Shown: piece by piece, positions 16,328 to 24,727 of the stretch
Layout: each line of letters opens with the position of its first letter
Numbering within the stretch: the stretch's first letter is position 1
NCBI GenBank assembly: GCA_030690165.1
Contig: JAUYHF010000009.1
Coordinates: 1-64,000 of the forward strand
Reading direction: 5' to 3'
DNA from: Deltaproteobacteria bacterium
GTDB taxonomy: Bacteria > Desulfobacterota > GWC2-55-46 > UBA9637
Length of the DNA stretch: 64,000 nt
Made by a program: the position numbers and the translations under genes
Notes under the pieces: generated by a model
Databases searched by the model: none
The model's input: the letters and a program-made list of their open reading frames with translations, nothing else
Told to the model about the DNA's origin: nothing

Positions 16328-18034
16328 TTACTGTATCACCTTATGTTTTTGCTGCCCTGCCGGCACATACCATTTATCTATATTGTAGCCCATGCCTATA
16401 AGGGGCGCCGGGTCTATTCCCTTAAAGCGCGCATGGACAATGGGTGTTGCGTCAGGGACATAAAGAAATATATATGGAAGTTCGTCTGCAAGTATCTCAT
16501 GTATCCTGAAATATGCCTTTTTTCTTTCTTCTGTATCAAATGTCCTTCTACCCTTTTCCAGAAGCGCATCAACCTCTGGATTGTTGTAGCTTACAAAATT
16601 AAATTCCTTTTCTTTTGTCTTGCCCGAATGCCAGATATCGTACTGGTCAGGGTCAAGGCCAATACTCCATCCAAGTATCACCGCCTCAAATCTCCTTTTG
16701 TCTATAAATTCATTTATGAATGTCGACCATTCCAGTGTCCTCACTTTTACCATTATGCCAATCTTGGCCAGTCTCCACTGGATAATGGTTGCAGTATTTA
16801 TCCTTACTGTATTTCCTTGATTCGTCAGTATGGTAAATTCAAACGGCCTGCCGTCTTTGTCAAGAATACCGTCTCCGTCAGTATCCCTCCACCCTGCCTC
16901 AGCAAGGAGTTCTTTCGCCTTTTCCGGATTGTATTCATATTTTTTTACATTGGGATTGTAAGGCCATGTATTCGGCACATATGGCCCAGTGGCTGGACTT
17001 CCAAGGCCAAAGAGAATGCCGTCCACTATCTCCTGTTTGTCTATGGCGTAGGCTATTGCCTGGCGCACCCTCTTGTCGCCGAACCAGGGATGTTTTTCCA
17101 TGCACTTTCCTGTGTCAGGCTCGCGCCTTAAGCACATGTTCAAACCCATGTATGTATATGCAGGCACAGGGTATCTGTATTTCTTAAAGTTTTTTTCTAA
17201 ATACGCAGTGTTTGTCTGTCTTGTATACTGAATCGGCGTAAGCCCCATCCAGTCAATGCCGCCTGCCTTGAGCTCAAGGAACATGGTCGCAGGGTCAGGT
17301 ATGACACGATATATATACCTGTCTATATACGGTCTTCCCTCAAAATAGCCCTGATTTGCCTCTAAGACAACCTCCTGCCCTGGCGTCCATTTAAGAAATT
17401 TAAAACGGCCCATGCCGATGGGATGTCTTCCAAGTTCGCTTTTTGTTATATCCTTGCCCTCTAAAAGATGTTTGGGAAGGACAACTATATAAGACCAACT
17501 CCCCAATGCAGGGGCAAAGGGCTTTTCATAGATAATCCTGAAGGTATATTTATCAATAACCTCAGCCTTTTTTACCTGCTTAAAATCCTCTGAATATGCG
17601 GTAGGTGTTTTTTCATCTATTATGGTTTTATAGCCGAACATCACATCATCGGCAGTAAACTCAACACCGTCTGTCCATTTAACACCTTTTTTTAAATAGA
17701 ATGTAATAACAAGGCCGTCTTTTGATATGTCCCATGACTCTGCCAAATCACCTATGAGCGTTAAGTCCTTATCATATTTTACTAACCCGTTGATAATAAG
17801 GCTTGCCACATTATGGGATGCCGAATCGCCTGCAAGCATGGGGATTAGGACGCTTGGCTCGCCGATTGTGCCTTCCACAATGGTATCGCCGTAGGCAGGG
17901 GCAGTATCGCTATTTGCAAGCTGCACTGCATTAGCTTCTTTGTCTATCTTGGTACAGTTAGCAATAAGAGATAAGGTAATAAATGGCAGAAGGATGTGTA
18001 ATATGCGATATGTAATATGCGATGTGCGATACAT
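16328..18034 (-). CDS. dppA: Peptide ABC transporter substrate-binding lipoprotein
   Basis: The 568-residue family 5 extracellular solute-binding protein binds peptides for the DppBCDF importer. An N-terminal hydrophobic segment ends in a lipobox-like LIANC (the Asn before Cys is unusual). The family signature follows (LAESWDISKDGLVITFYLKK), with further conserved blocks (FGDKRVRQAIAYAIDK, NPEKAKELLAEAGW). It is the first gene of the minus-strand operon. The first residues after the ATG (YRTSHITYRI) are encoded by a 7-bp tandem repeat, so the real N-terminus may be slightly modified. Substrate specificity cannot be read from sequence. Confidence 0.92.
   Translation of the reverse strand: MYRTSHITYRILHILLPFITLSLIANCTKIDKEANAVQLANSDTAPAYGDTIVEGTIGEPSVLIPMLAGDSASHNVASLIINGLVKYDKDLTLIGDLAESWDISKDGLVITFYLKKGVKWTDGVEFTADDVMFGYKTIIDEKTPTAYSEDFKQVKKAEVIDKYTFRIIYEKPFAPALGSWSYIVVLPKHLLEGKDITKSELGRHPIGMGRFKFLKWTPGQEVVLEANQGYFEGRPYIDRYIYRVIPDPATMFLELKAGGIDWMGLTPIQYTRQTNTAYLEKNFKKYRYPVPAYTYMGLNMCLRREPDTGKCMEKHPWFGDKRVRQAIAYAIDKQEIVDGILFGLGSPATGPYVPNTWPYNPNVKKYEYNPEKAKELLAEAGWRDTDGDGILDKDGRPFEFTILTNQGNTVRINTATIIQWRLAKIGIMVKVRTLEWSTFINEFIDKRRFEAVILGWSIGLDPDQYDIWHSGKTKEKEFNFVSYNNPEVDALLEKGRRTFDTEERKKAYFRIHEILADELPYIFLYVPDATPIVHARFKGIDPAPLIGMGYNIDKWYVPAGQQKHKVIQ
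17996..18030. repeat. Heptamer tandem repeat in dppA 5' end
   Basis: Five tandem 7-bp units (GTGTAAT, ATGCGAT, ATGTAAT, ATGCGAT, GTGCGAT). The tract begins at the second codon of dppA and is translated. Confidence 0.8.
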
Positions 18035-18077
18035 GGCAATTTAAAATAACCCAATCAGGATATTTTTGCAAGGATTC

Positions 18078-18674
18078 CTACCATCCCATATTAATCAGTT
18101 CAAATATACCCCTTCTTATCATCATTACTGCAATGGCGGCAAGGAATATGCTCATGACTTTGGAAAATCCCTTTGCGCCGTTTTCGCCCAATATCTTCAT
18201 TATTGCATCCGACTTGTTAAACGCAAGCCAGACTATGAAAAGATTTACGAGTATGGAAAAAAGCGCGGGCAGATAGCCGTATGTATCCACCAGAATTATT
18301 ATAGTTGTCAATACGCCTGGACCCACAATCAGAGGCATCCCGAGCGGCACCACCCCTATGGATGAACCTTGAAATCTCCTTGTCTTTTCCGGAAACAAGA
18401 GATCATTGATTGCCAAAACAAGAAGGACTATCCCGCCTGCTATCTTAAAATCTGCGACAGTTATGCCAAGGGCCGAGAATATGAATTTTCCTACAGCAAG
18501 GAAACATACGCTTATCAGAAAGGCTGTAACTACTGACTGCTTTATAATAATCTTTTTATCGTCAGGCGGCATACCCTCTATCATGGATAAAAAGATGGGA
18601 AGCACAGCTATTGCGTCCATAGCCACAAATACGGGGATTAGCGCCAAAAGGAAATTTGTAATATCGTAATTCAT
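18078..18674 (-). CDS. MarC-family integral membrane protein
   Basis: The 198-residue protein has six hydrophobic helices and family motifs (FVAMDAIAVLPIFLSM near the N-terminus, GVVPLGMPLIVGPGVLTT in the middle). MarC proteins are inner-membrane proteins of unknown transport function; the early link to multiple antibiotic resistance was not upheld. The gene overlaps the upstream lipid A acyltransferase by ATGA (18671-18674), so it is translated from the lpx transcript. Confidence 0.9.
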   Translation of the reverse strand: MNYDITNFLLALIPVFVAMDAIAVLPIFLSMIEGMPPDDKKIIIKQSVVTAFLISVCFLAVGKFIFSALGITVADFKIAGGIVLLVLAINDLLFPEKTRRFQGSSIGVVPLGMPLIVGPGVLTTIIILVDTYGYLPALFSILVNLFIVWLAFNKSDAIMKILGENGAKGFSKVMSIFLAAIAVMMIRRGIFELINMGW

Positions 18675-19609
18675 ATCTCCTCCAATCTGTTTTCTATCAG
18701 CGATGCCCTTTCAGTTCCTCTATTCGGGTCGTTTTCAGGCCTGCTTTTCCATCTCTGATGAAGCCAGAACCATTGTTCAGGATATTTTCTTACAAAATCC
18801 TCTATAACCCTTGTAAATGCGGCTGTATTCTCCATCTGGTCTTTTGCCCTGTCGCCTGTATCAATAACTTCAATCTCCTTGCCTATTATAACCCTGTGCC
18901 TCTTCCCATCCCTTACTATAAATGTGGGGACAACAGGCGCGCCGCTCGATATGGCCATAAGCGCTACCCCCTTATTTGTGCACGCAAGCCTGTTAAAAAA
19001 ATAGACAAACACGCCTTCGGCCCAGGCTACATTCTGGTCAAGCAGAATCCCCGCAACCCCGCCTTTTGAGAGTATTCTGAGAAGCTCCCGCATAGAACGT
19101 CCTTTAGAAATTATCCTATTACCGGCCTTCGTTCTTACCCATCTTACAAATTCATCTATGAGAGGATTATCCATGTCCCTTACTACTATATCCACCGGAT
19201 ACCCCTTCAGGGCATAGAAGATGGCCATAAGTTCCCAGTTGCCGAAATGGCCGGTAAGAAATATCACTCCCCTCCCCTTGTCATACGCCATTTTAAAATT
19301 CTCAAACCCTTCGCACTCAATATATTTGTCCAGACTTTCCTTTTTAAGCCAGGGGAGTCTGCAAAACTCCATTAGATTCATTCCAAGATTTTCAAAAACC
19401 TTCTTTGCTATGATATCTATTTCATCAGATGTTTTTTCATCTCCAAAGGACGTCTTGAGATTATTTAGCGCAATCTCTCTGTGCTTTTTATCCAGATAAA
19501 AACCAATTCTGCCCAGACCCCTTCCAATCCAGAGACTTATAGATAGAGGTATATGCCCTATAAACCAGGATAAAATCTTAAGCGCAATGATTACAAATCT
19601 ATTAAACAT
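18671..19609 (-). CDS. lpxL: Lipid A late acyltransferase (LpxL/HtrB family)
   Basis: This 312-residue inner-membrane-associated enzyme has an N-terminal hydrophobic anchor and the catalytic HxxxxE motif in HFGNWE. The second conserved block lies near GGVAGILLDQN, and QWFWLHQRWKSRP is the typical family C-terminus. It should transfer a secondary acyl chain to Kdo-lipid IVA. It overlaps lpxK by eight bases at 19602-19609 and marC by four. The exact LpxL versus LpxM role is not resolved; the symbol denotes the family. Confidence 0.88.
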   Translation of the reverse strand: MFNRFVIIALKILSWFIGHIPLSISLWIGRGLGRIGFYLDKKHREIALNNLKTSFGDEKTSDEIDIIAKKVFENLGMNLMEFCRLPWLKKESLDKYIECEGFENFKMAYDKGRGVIFLTGHFGNWELMAIFYALKGYPVDIVVRDMDNPLIDEFVRWVRTKAGNRIISKGRSMRELLRILSKGGVAGILLDQNVAWAEGVFVYFFNRLACTNKGVALMAISSGAPVVPTFIVRDGKRHRVIIGKEIEVIDTGDRAKDQMENTAAFTRVIEDFVRKYPEQWFWLHQRWKSRPENDPNRGTERASLIENRLEEI

Positions 19610-20675
19610 TCACCAATATCTCATTGAAATCTTTAGTGTTTTTAATATTAACATCTACTGCAATAGTATAAAGAGGCAGGTCTTTTATTGAAAGCCTCTT
19701 TAATTTTACGCCATCCTTCTCAGTTGTAACTATAATCTCAGCCTCAGCCGCTGCATCCTTAATCTTTTTCAAATCATCTAATGTATAAAAATGATGGTCG
19801 GGGTAGATAATCTCTTTGATTATAATTGCCCCTAATTCTTTTAGTGTCTCGCTAAATGATCTTGGCTCTGCTATGCCTGAAAGGGCGACAACCTTCTTCC
19901 CTTTTAAAGTATCCACATTATGCCTGCTGTTATCAAGAAGATTTATAACGGCCTGCGGTTTATAATTAAATGAAATAATAGGCTTGTTTTGTTTTTTTAA
20001 ATTTGCAATTTGCAATTTGCAATTTGCAATTTGCAATTCATTGCCCTTAACCATAAAAAATGACGCCCGGTTAAGACCGCTCAAAGGCTCTCTCAGAATA
20101 CCCATTGGAAAAAGCCTATGGTTTCCAAACCCTCTACGTGAGTCTATAAGCGCAATATCCATATCCCTTGCAAGCCTTATATGCTGAAAGCCGTCATCAA
20201 GTATGATAATATCCGGCTTGAATCTTTCAACGGCATACATACCTGCCCTGTAGCGGTCTCTGCCGACTATCACAGGAACGGTTTTTAATTTTACAGCCAT
20301 TAGATACGGTTCGTCCCCCGCATCTTCAGGGCCTAATAATATATTTTCTCCGTCAGAAACAACGCCGACATCCTTTATCTTCCCCTTATATCCCCTGCTG
20401 AGTATAATTACTTTTTTGCCTCTTTCCAGTAATCGCTCCGCAAGATATATGGCCATCGGCGTCTTGCCACTTCCGCCTGTAGTGATATTGCCAATGGAAA
20501 TGACCTTGCAATCGAGCCTGTGTGTCTTAAATACGCCAATACAATATAACAAAAATCTAAGCCGCAGCCCAATGCCATATAGAAGAGAAGGAAGGTATAA
20601 AAACCACCTCCCCTCTCCTTCCATCCAGTCGTTAAAAATGCGGGTTATCTGCTCAGAAATCTTTAAGTGGCTCAT
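19602..20675 (-). CDS. lpxK: Tetraacyldisaccharide 4'-kinase
   Basis: LpxK phosphorylates the 4' position of the lipid A disaccharide. The 357-residue protein has an N-terminal hydrophobic helix, a P-loop (ISIGNITTGGSGKTPMA), LSRGYKG, and the conserved block DIIILDDGFQHIRLARD followed by DSRRGFGN. A 7-bp tandem repeat (20001-20038) is translated as a non-conserved insertion (ELQIANCKLQIANLKK) after the FMVKG segment. It should not touch the active site but lengthens the protein. It heads the lpxK-lpxL-marC unit. Confidence 0.93.
   Translation of the reverse strand: MSHLKISEQITRIFNDWMEGEGRWFLYLPSLLYGIGLRLRFLLYCIGVFKTHRLDCKVISIGNITTGGSGKTPMAIYLAERLLERGKKVIILSRGYKGKIKDVGVVSDGENILLGPEDAGDEPYLMAVKLKTVPVIVGRDRYRAGMYAVERFKPDIIILDDGFQHIRLARDMDIALIDSRRGFGNHRLFPMGILREPLSGLNRASFFMVKGNELQIANCKLQIANLKKQNKPIISFNYKPQAVINLLDNSRHNVDTLKGKKVVALSGIAEPRSFSETLKELGAIIIKEIIYPDHHFYTLDDLKKIKDAAAEAEIIVTTEKDGVKLKRLSIKDLPLYTIAVDVNIKNTKDFNEILVNV
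20001..20038. repeat. Heptamer tandem repeat inside lpxK
   Basis: Five perfect copies of ATTTGCA plus three bases. The translation on the minus strand has a 7-residue period (LQIANCK, LQIANLK). It is the purest heptamer tract of the window. Confidence 0.92.
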
Positions 20676-20757
20676 GTGATTTTCAGACTGCTAATTTTCA
20701 TAGATATATAACCCATTCAGTATTCTTTGGCAAGAAAGAAAGGCATAGCTAAATCTC

Positions 20758-20786
20758 TTGACATACATGATTAAATAACTTATCAT
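20758..20786 (+). promoter_or_regulatory. Sigma70-type promoter for RelE/HTH module
   Basis: TTGACA (20758-20763) and TATCAT (20781-20786) are separated by 17 bases. The predicted start falls near 20792, about five bases before the toxin ATG at 20797, which has no ribosome-binding site. The toxin may therefore be translated from a nearly leaderless message. Confidence 0.65.
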
Positions 20787-20796
20787 CTTCTTAATC

Positions 20797-21075
20797 ATGG
20801 ATGTTTTTTACAAGCCTGCATTCAGAAATTTTGTCAAAAAACAGACAAGGCCTTTTCAACTTGTTATTGAAGATGAAATTGACAGAATTAAAAACAATCC
20901 ATCTACTGGAGAAATTAAAAAGGGAGACCTTGCAGGATTTAGAGTTCATAAGTTTAAATTCCACCATCAACAATATCTTCTTGCATACGAAATACAGGGT
21001 AATGACATAGTGGTCTATGCGATAGGGACTCATGAAAACTTTTACAGAGACTTCAAACACTATATAAGGGGGTAA
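20797..21075 (+). CDS. RelE/ParE-superfamily toxin
   Basis: The 92-residue protein has the RelE-type fold pattern: an N-terminal strand (MDVFYKPAF), two helices, a central GDLAGFRVHKF segment, then LLAYEIQGNDIVVYAIGTHENFYRDF. Proteins of this class are ribosome-dependent mRNA interferases (RelE) or gyrase inhibitors (ParE). The toxin precedes a helix-turn-helix gene by six bases, the reversed order seen in HigBA-like modules. Family membership is clear; target is inferred. Confidence 0.8.
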   Translation: MDVFYKPAFRNFVKKQTRPFQLVIEDEIDRIKNNPSTGEIKKGDLAGFRVHKFKFHHQQYLLAYEIQGNDIVVYAIGTHENFYRDFKHYIRG

Positions 21076-21081
21076 ATAATT

Positions 21082-21387
21082 ATGATAACAACAATAACAG
21101 CGGAAAAGGTTTATAAGGAAATATTAGAAATGCCGGTAAAGGAAAGAGAGAAACTTTTCACCGTTATAGGAAGGCGGGGTTTTGAAAAAGAGGTTTATAC
21201 GCATGATGAGGTGTTTGACGATATAAGGCGGTACCCCTTTACTATAAAAGAGGCAGCGGAATATCTTGAGGTAGCAGAAATAACTGTCAGGAGATGGGTA
21301 AAGCAAGGGATTTTAAAATTTAAAAGAATCGGCAAAAATATAGTGTTTGAAACAGATGAACTTAAATCTTTTAAAAAGAAAGTCTGA
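21082..21387 (+). CDS. Helix-turn-helix antitoxin (excisionase/MerR-like)
   Basis: The 101-residue protein has a C-terminal winged HTH (FTIKEAAEYLEVAEITVRRWVKQGILKFKRIG), the excisionase-type DNA-binding motif. Its N-terminal 60 residues would be the toxin-binding part (KVYKEILEMPVKEREKLFTVI). A ribosome-binding site (AAGGGGG) precedes the ATG within the toxin stop region. It probably neutralises the upstream RelE-like toxin and represses the shared promoter. Confidence 0.75.
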   Translation: MITTITAEKVYKEILEMPVKEREKLFTVIGRRGFEKEVYTHDEVFDDIRRYPFTIKEAAEYLEVAEITVRRWVKQGILKFKRIGKNIVFETDELKSFKKKV

Positions 21388-21461
21388 ACATCTTAATTTT
21401 TTCATCAGGCTTACCTCTTTAATCAACTTGATAAAACTTCCTAAACTCTTCTTTGGTTAAA

Positions 21462-23939
21462 TTAACCAACCTGTGCCAGTTCCATCCTTCCCTTCCATCT
21501 GGCATTGATTATCTCCTTTAACACCCTATGCCCTTCCTGTTCAAACTCAGGGTCGGTTTTTATCAGATTAAACGCCTCATCCCTTGCCTTCTGAAGCAGA
21601 GAGGCATCAGTCAAAAGGTTGGCAACCCTGAAATCAGGCAGACCTGACTGTCGCGTGCCGAGAAAATCTCCGGGGCCTCTAATCTTCAAGTCCTCCTCTG
21701 CTATCTTGAAACCATCGTTTGTCTCTTCCATTACTTTAAGCCTTTTGTATGTATCCACTGAGCCAATTTTACCGGCAAGAAGTATGCAGTATGAATCATG
21801 TTCTCCCCTTCCCACACGGCCCCTCAACTGATGAAGCTGGGAAAGGCCGAAGCGCTCTGCATGTTCCACCACCATACATGTTGCATTAGACACATCTATA
21901 CCTACCTCTATTACAGTGGTTGAAACAAGGATATCCATCTCCCTTGCCTTAAATGCCTTCATAACAGCCTCTTTTTCATCAGACTTCATCTTTCCGTGGA
22001 GAAGGCCTATCTTATATTCCGTAAATATATCTTTTCTAAGATGCTCTGACATCCTCGTAGCATCCTTTAAATCAAGTTCCTCTGACTCCTCTATTAAAGG
22101 ATAGACAATATAAACCTGTCTTCCCTTCTCCAGCTCACCCCTGATAATCTTATAAACTCCTTCTCTCTCCCTTTCTCTGAAGACCTTTGTTTTAACCGGC
22201 CTTCTTCCCGGAGGCAGCTCATCTATAACCGAAACATCAAGGTCTCCGAAAACTGTCATGGATAATGTCCTCGGTATCGGTGTTGCTGTCATAACGAGTA
22301 TATCAGGATTTGCCCCTTTTTTCTTAAGCATCGCCCTCTGGATAACGCCGAACCTGTGCTGTTCATCCACAATCACAAGTCCGAGCCTTGTAAATTCCAC
22401 ATCCTCCTGAATAAGGGCATGGGTGCCAATGGCAAGGTTTATATTACCAGTTTTTATATCATCCAGAATTGCCTTCCTTTCAGATTTCGTGAGGCTGCTT
22501 GTGAGGAGCGCAGTCTTAATGCTAAGACCTTCAGCATATTTATGGATATTAAGATAATGCTGTTCTGCAAGTATCTCCGTGGGCGCCATAATTGCGGCTT
22601 GATAGCCGTTATCAATTGCAATAATACTTGCCATAAACGCAACAACAGTCTTGCCGCAGCCGACATCGCCTTGAATAAGACGGTTCGCAGGGTGCGGCTC
22701 TGACATATCTTTTTTTATTTCCGAGACAACCCTCTCTTGCGCCGCGGTTAATTTAAATGGCAACATGTTTATAAAATTTTCAACCAGCGCGGAATCAGTA
22801 TTGAATGAAATGCCTTCTTCTTTGGCAAGCTTCTTCTGTTTGAGTGCAAGCCCCATTTCAAGGGAGAAGAGCTCATCAAACACAATGCCTTTTCTTGGCA
22901 ACCAGTTTGATAAGTTTGAGGTAGGGGCGTAAGGCATTACGCCCTTACTGATTTCGGAGTTTGGAGTTTCCGTAGGTTTATGAAGTTCAGCCACAGCATT
23001 TGGCAATTCCATAAGCCCGTATCTCTTCAGAACATCCGGTGGAACCGAGCCGATTACCATGGGTGAAAACTCATCAACTATGCCTCGTATGATCTTTCTT
23101 ATTGTCTTTTGATGCATATTCCCTACCTGCGAATAGACAGGCGCTATCGCATTAAAGTTAATGGAATCCAGTGTGTCATCATTTTCAAATATTTCTATAT
23201 CAGGGTGTATTATCTCCTTTTGGCCGCTGAAAATACCCACATCACCGTAAACGACAAGCCTCTGCCCGATTTTATATCTCTTTTTCATAAGCGGAAGCCT
23301 GTAATGGAACCATTTCAATTTAAGAAACCCGCTCCCATCGCTTATGGCAATCTCAAAGACCCTTCGCCTGCCGTAAAATACCTCGCCCATGGCCGCTATC
23401 TCACCTGATACAACCTCTTTAGCTTTTAATATAAGTTGAGATATCTTTTTCATCTTGCGTCTGTCCTCATACCTGATTGGTAGCCAATATAAAACATCCT
23501 CAACCGTATTCAACCCTTTATTTGCGAATACCTGGGCCAATTTCGGGCCTATGCCTTTAATGTTTTTCAAAGGGGTGGAGAGCTTAGATAATCTCGTTTT
23601 TATATCATCTAAAGAGTAGTGTTCAGCATTCAGCTTTAGGTTTTCAGCAAATACATCTACATCCGGCCGCTGATTGCTGATTACTTTGATAATCTCCAAT
23701 CCCATCCGGATTTTCTCCTTCTTTTCACCCACAGCCATTCTATCAAAGCCCTTGAATGCAGCCTCAAGTTCGCTCATTTTTTTAATGTCGTCATCTGAAA
23801 TTGGAAGGGATAAGGCTTGTTTGCAGAGCTTTCCCACAAGACCTTCAACATCTTTTACTGCTGAGATATGCGTAAAATTGTCTTTGGATGCAAATGTGAA
23901 GGGTTTAAGGAGGGTTGAGATTATTTGAGAAAGCTCCAT
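21462..23939 (-). CDS. recG: ATP-dependent DNA helicase RecG
   Basis: RecG remodels stalled replication forks and Holliday junctions. The 825-residue protein has an N-terminal extension, the OB-fold wedge domain (residues about 170-290), then Walker A (GDVGCGKT), DEQH (VDEQHRFG), MTATPIPRTL, and the C-terminal helicase motifs through VGRGEHDSYC and the TRB region. A palindromic/heptamer insertion (22921-22970) between the wedge and helicase core is translated as non-conserved residues (PTETPNSEISKGVMPYAPTS). An inverted repeat TTGGTTAA-A-TTAACCAA overlaps its stop codon. Confidence 0.95.
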   Translation of the reverse strand: MELSQIISTLLKPFTFASKDNFTHISAVKDVEGLVGKLCKQALSLPISDDDIKKMSELEAAFKGFDRMAVGEKKEKIRMGLEIIKVISNQRPDVDVFAENLKLNAEHYSLDDIKTRLSKLSTPLKNIKGIGPKLAQVFANKGLNTVEDVLYWLPIRYEDRRKMKKISQLILKAKEVVSGEIAAMGEVFYGRRRVFEIAISDGSGFLKLKWFHYRLPLMKKRYKIGQRLVVYGDVGIFSGQKEIIHPDIEIFENDDTLDSINFNAIAPVYSQVGNMHQKTIRKIIRGIVDEFSPMVIGSVPPDVLKRYGLMELPNAVAELHKPTETPNSEISKGVMPYAPTSNLSNWLPRKGIVFDELFSLEMGLALKQKKLAKEEGISFNTDSALVENFINMLPFKLTAAQERVVSEIKKDMSEPHPANRLIQGDVGCGKTVVAFMASIIAIDNGYQAAIMAPTEILAEQHYLNIHKYAEGLSIKTALLTSSLTKSERKAILDDIKTGNINLAIGTHALIQEDVEFTRLGLVIVDEQHRFGVIQRAMLKKKGANPDILVMTATPIPRTLSMTVFGDLDVSVIDELPPGRRPVKTKVFREREREGVYKIIRGELEKGRQVYIVYPLIEESEELDLKDATRMSEHLRKDIFTEYKIGLLHGKMKSDEKEAVMKAFKAREMDILVSTTVIEVGIDVSNATCMVVEHAERFGLSQLHQLRGRVGRGEHDSYCILLAGKIGSVDTYKRLKVMEETNDGFKIAEEDLKIRGPGDFLGTRQSGLPDFRVANLLTDASLLQKARDEAFNLIKTDPEFEQEGHRVLKEIINARWKGRMELAQVG
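22921..22970. repeat. Palindrome plus heptamer tract inside recG
   Basis: GTAGGGGCGTAA (22921-22932) pairs with TTACGCCCTTAC (22937-22948; 11 of 12 match). Three 7-bp units follow (GATTTCG, GAGTTTG, GAGTTTC; 22950-22970). The whole segment is translated in frame as extra residues in RecG. Confidence 0.75.
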
Positions 23940-23974
23940 GTCCTAATTCCTGAGAATCAGAAATAAGTAGATGT

Positions 23975-24334
23975 TCATTCAATTTTTTGATGCCGAATAC
24001 GAATACCCATAGGGGTAATGACTGAAAAGGACTCCATCAACTCACTGAAGTGTTTTATGATTAAGGGAACAACAATTTGAGCCTTCCTAATTGGGGATAA
24101 ACCAGCCAATCTGACCAGCACAACTCCGGAAGAAAGACGACGAAGACGAAATACCAATTCACCGAAGTCTTTATCTGCTGTTAATAAAAGAGCTCCTTCA
24201 CTGTTTGCAAGTTCAAGCACAACATCATCGGAAATTCCAGGGGCCATTTCAGCTACATAACCAACGATATATCCTTTCTCACGAAGCGCATCAACAATTT
24301 GCTTGTCGATGCTTTCATCTGCAAGTAAGTTCAC
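23975..24334 (-). CDS. DUF5615 PIN-like toxin
   Basis: The 119-residue protein begins MNLLADESIDKQIVDALREKGY and contains LLLTADKDFGELVF, the aspartate-bearing blocks of DUF5615 PIN-like nucleases (Mut7-C related). It is the predicted toxin of a DUF433-DUF5615 pair and overlaps its partner by four bases. RNase activity is inferred from the fold. Confidence 0.82.
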   Translation of the reverse strand: MNLLADESIDKQIVDALREKGYIVGYVAEMAPGISDDVVLELANSEGALLLTADKDFGELVFRLRRLSSGVVLVRLAGLSPIRKAQIVVPLIIKHFSELMESFSVITPMGIRIRHQKIE

Positions 24335-24567
24335 GCCGCCGCCCCGGCAACCGGATAAACAACATCCCCTTTTAAGACCTCGGCAGCAAAAGCAAGCGCA
24401 GCCTGAACACCTTCATGAGTCAACCTTGTATGAGCTTCAAGAATATCTTCCACTGTTTCGCCAGCAGCCAGTTTTTCTAAAATAAGTTCAACAGTTATTC
24501 TTGTTCCGGCTACAACAGGTTTCCCCATCATCACAGCCGGATCTGATACAATTAAATTCCTCACCAT
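24331..24567 (-). CDS. DUF433 antitoxin
   Basis: The 78-residue protein has the DUF433 signature (DPAVMMGKPVVAGTRITVELILEKLAAGETVEDIL), a short winged-helix that binds DNA. It lies upstream of and overlaps the DUF5615 toxin (ATGA), the standard arrangement. It probably represses the pair. Confidence 0.85.
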   Translation of the reverse strand: MVRNLIVSDPAVMMGKPVVAGTRITVELILEKLAAGETVEDILEAHTRLTHEGVQAALAFAAEVLKGDVVYPVAGAAA

Positions 24568-24727
24568 ATATACCTCCCTTGCAATTGCTTAATATTACCA
24601 TACCCGCAAATTATATAGCAAAAATATTGAGAAGGGCAAAATTCTTGAACCTTACCCTTAAGCGCTCTCTGTTACTGCCGCTGCTGTAAATTACTTTTAA
24701 ACGGCGCTACCCATATTAGTTTCTAAA

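Noticed and set aside
20001-20038. Tandem repeats as a CRISPR array
   Set aside because: The unit is 7 bases with no spacers and there are no cas genes; these are simple tandem repeats.
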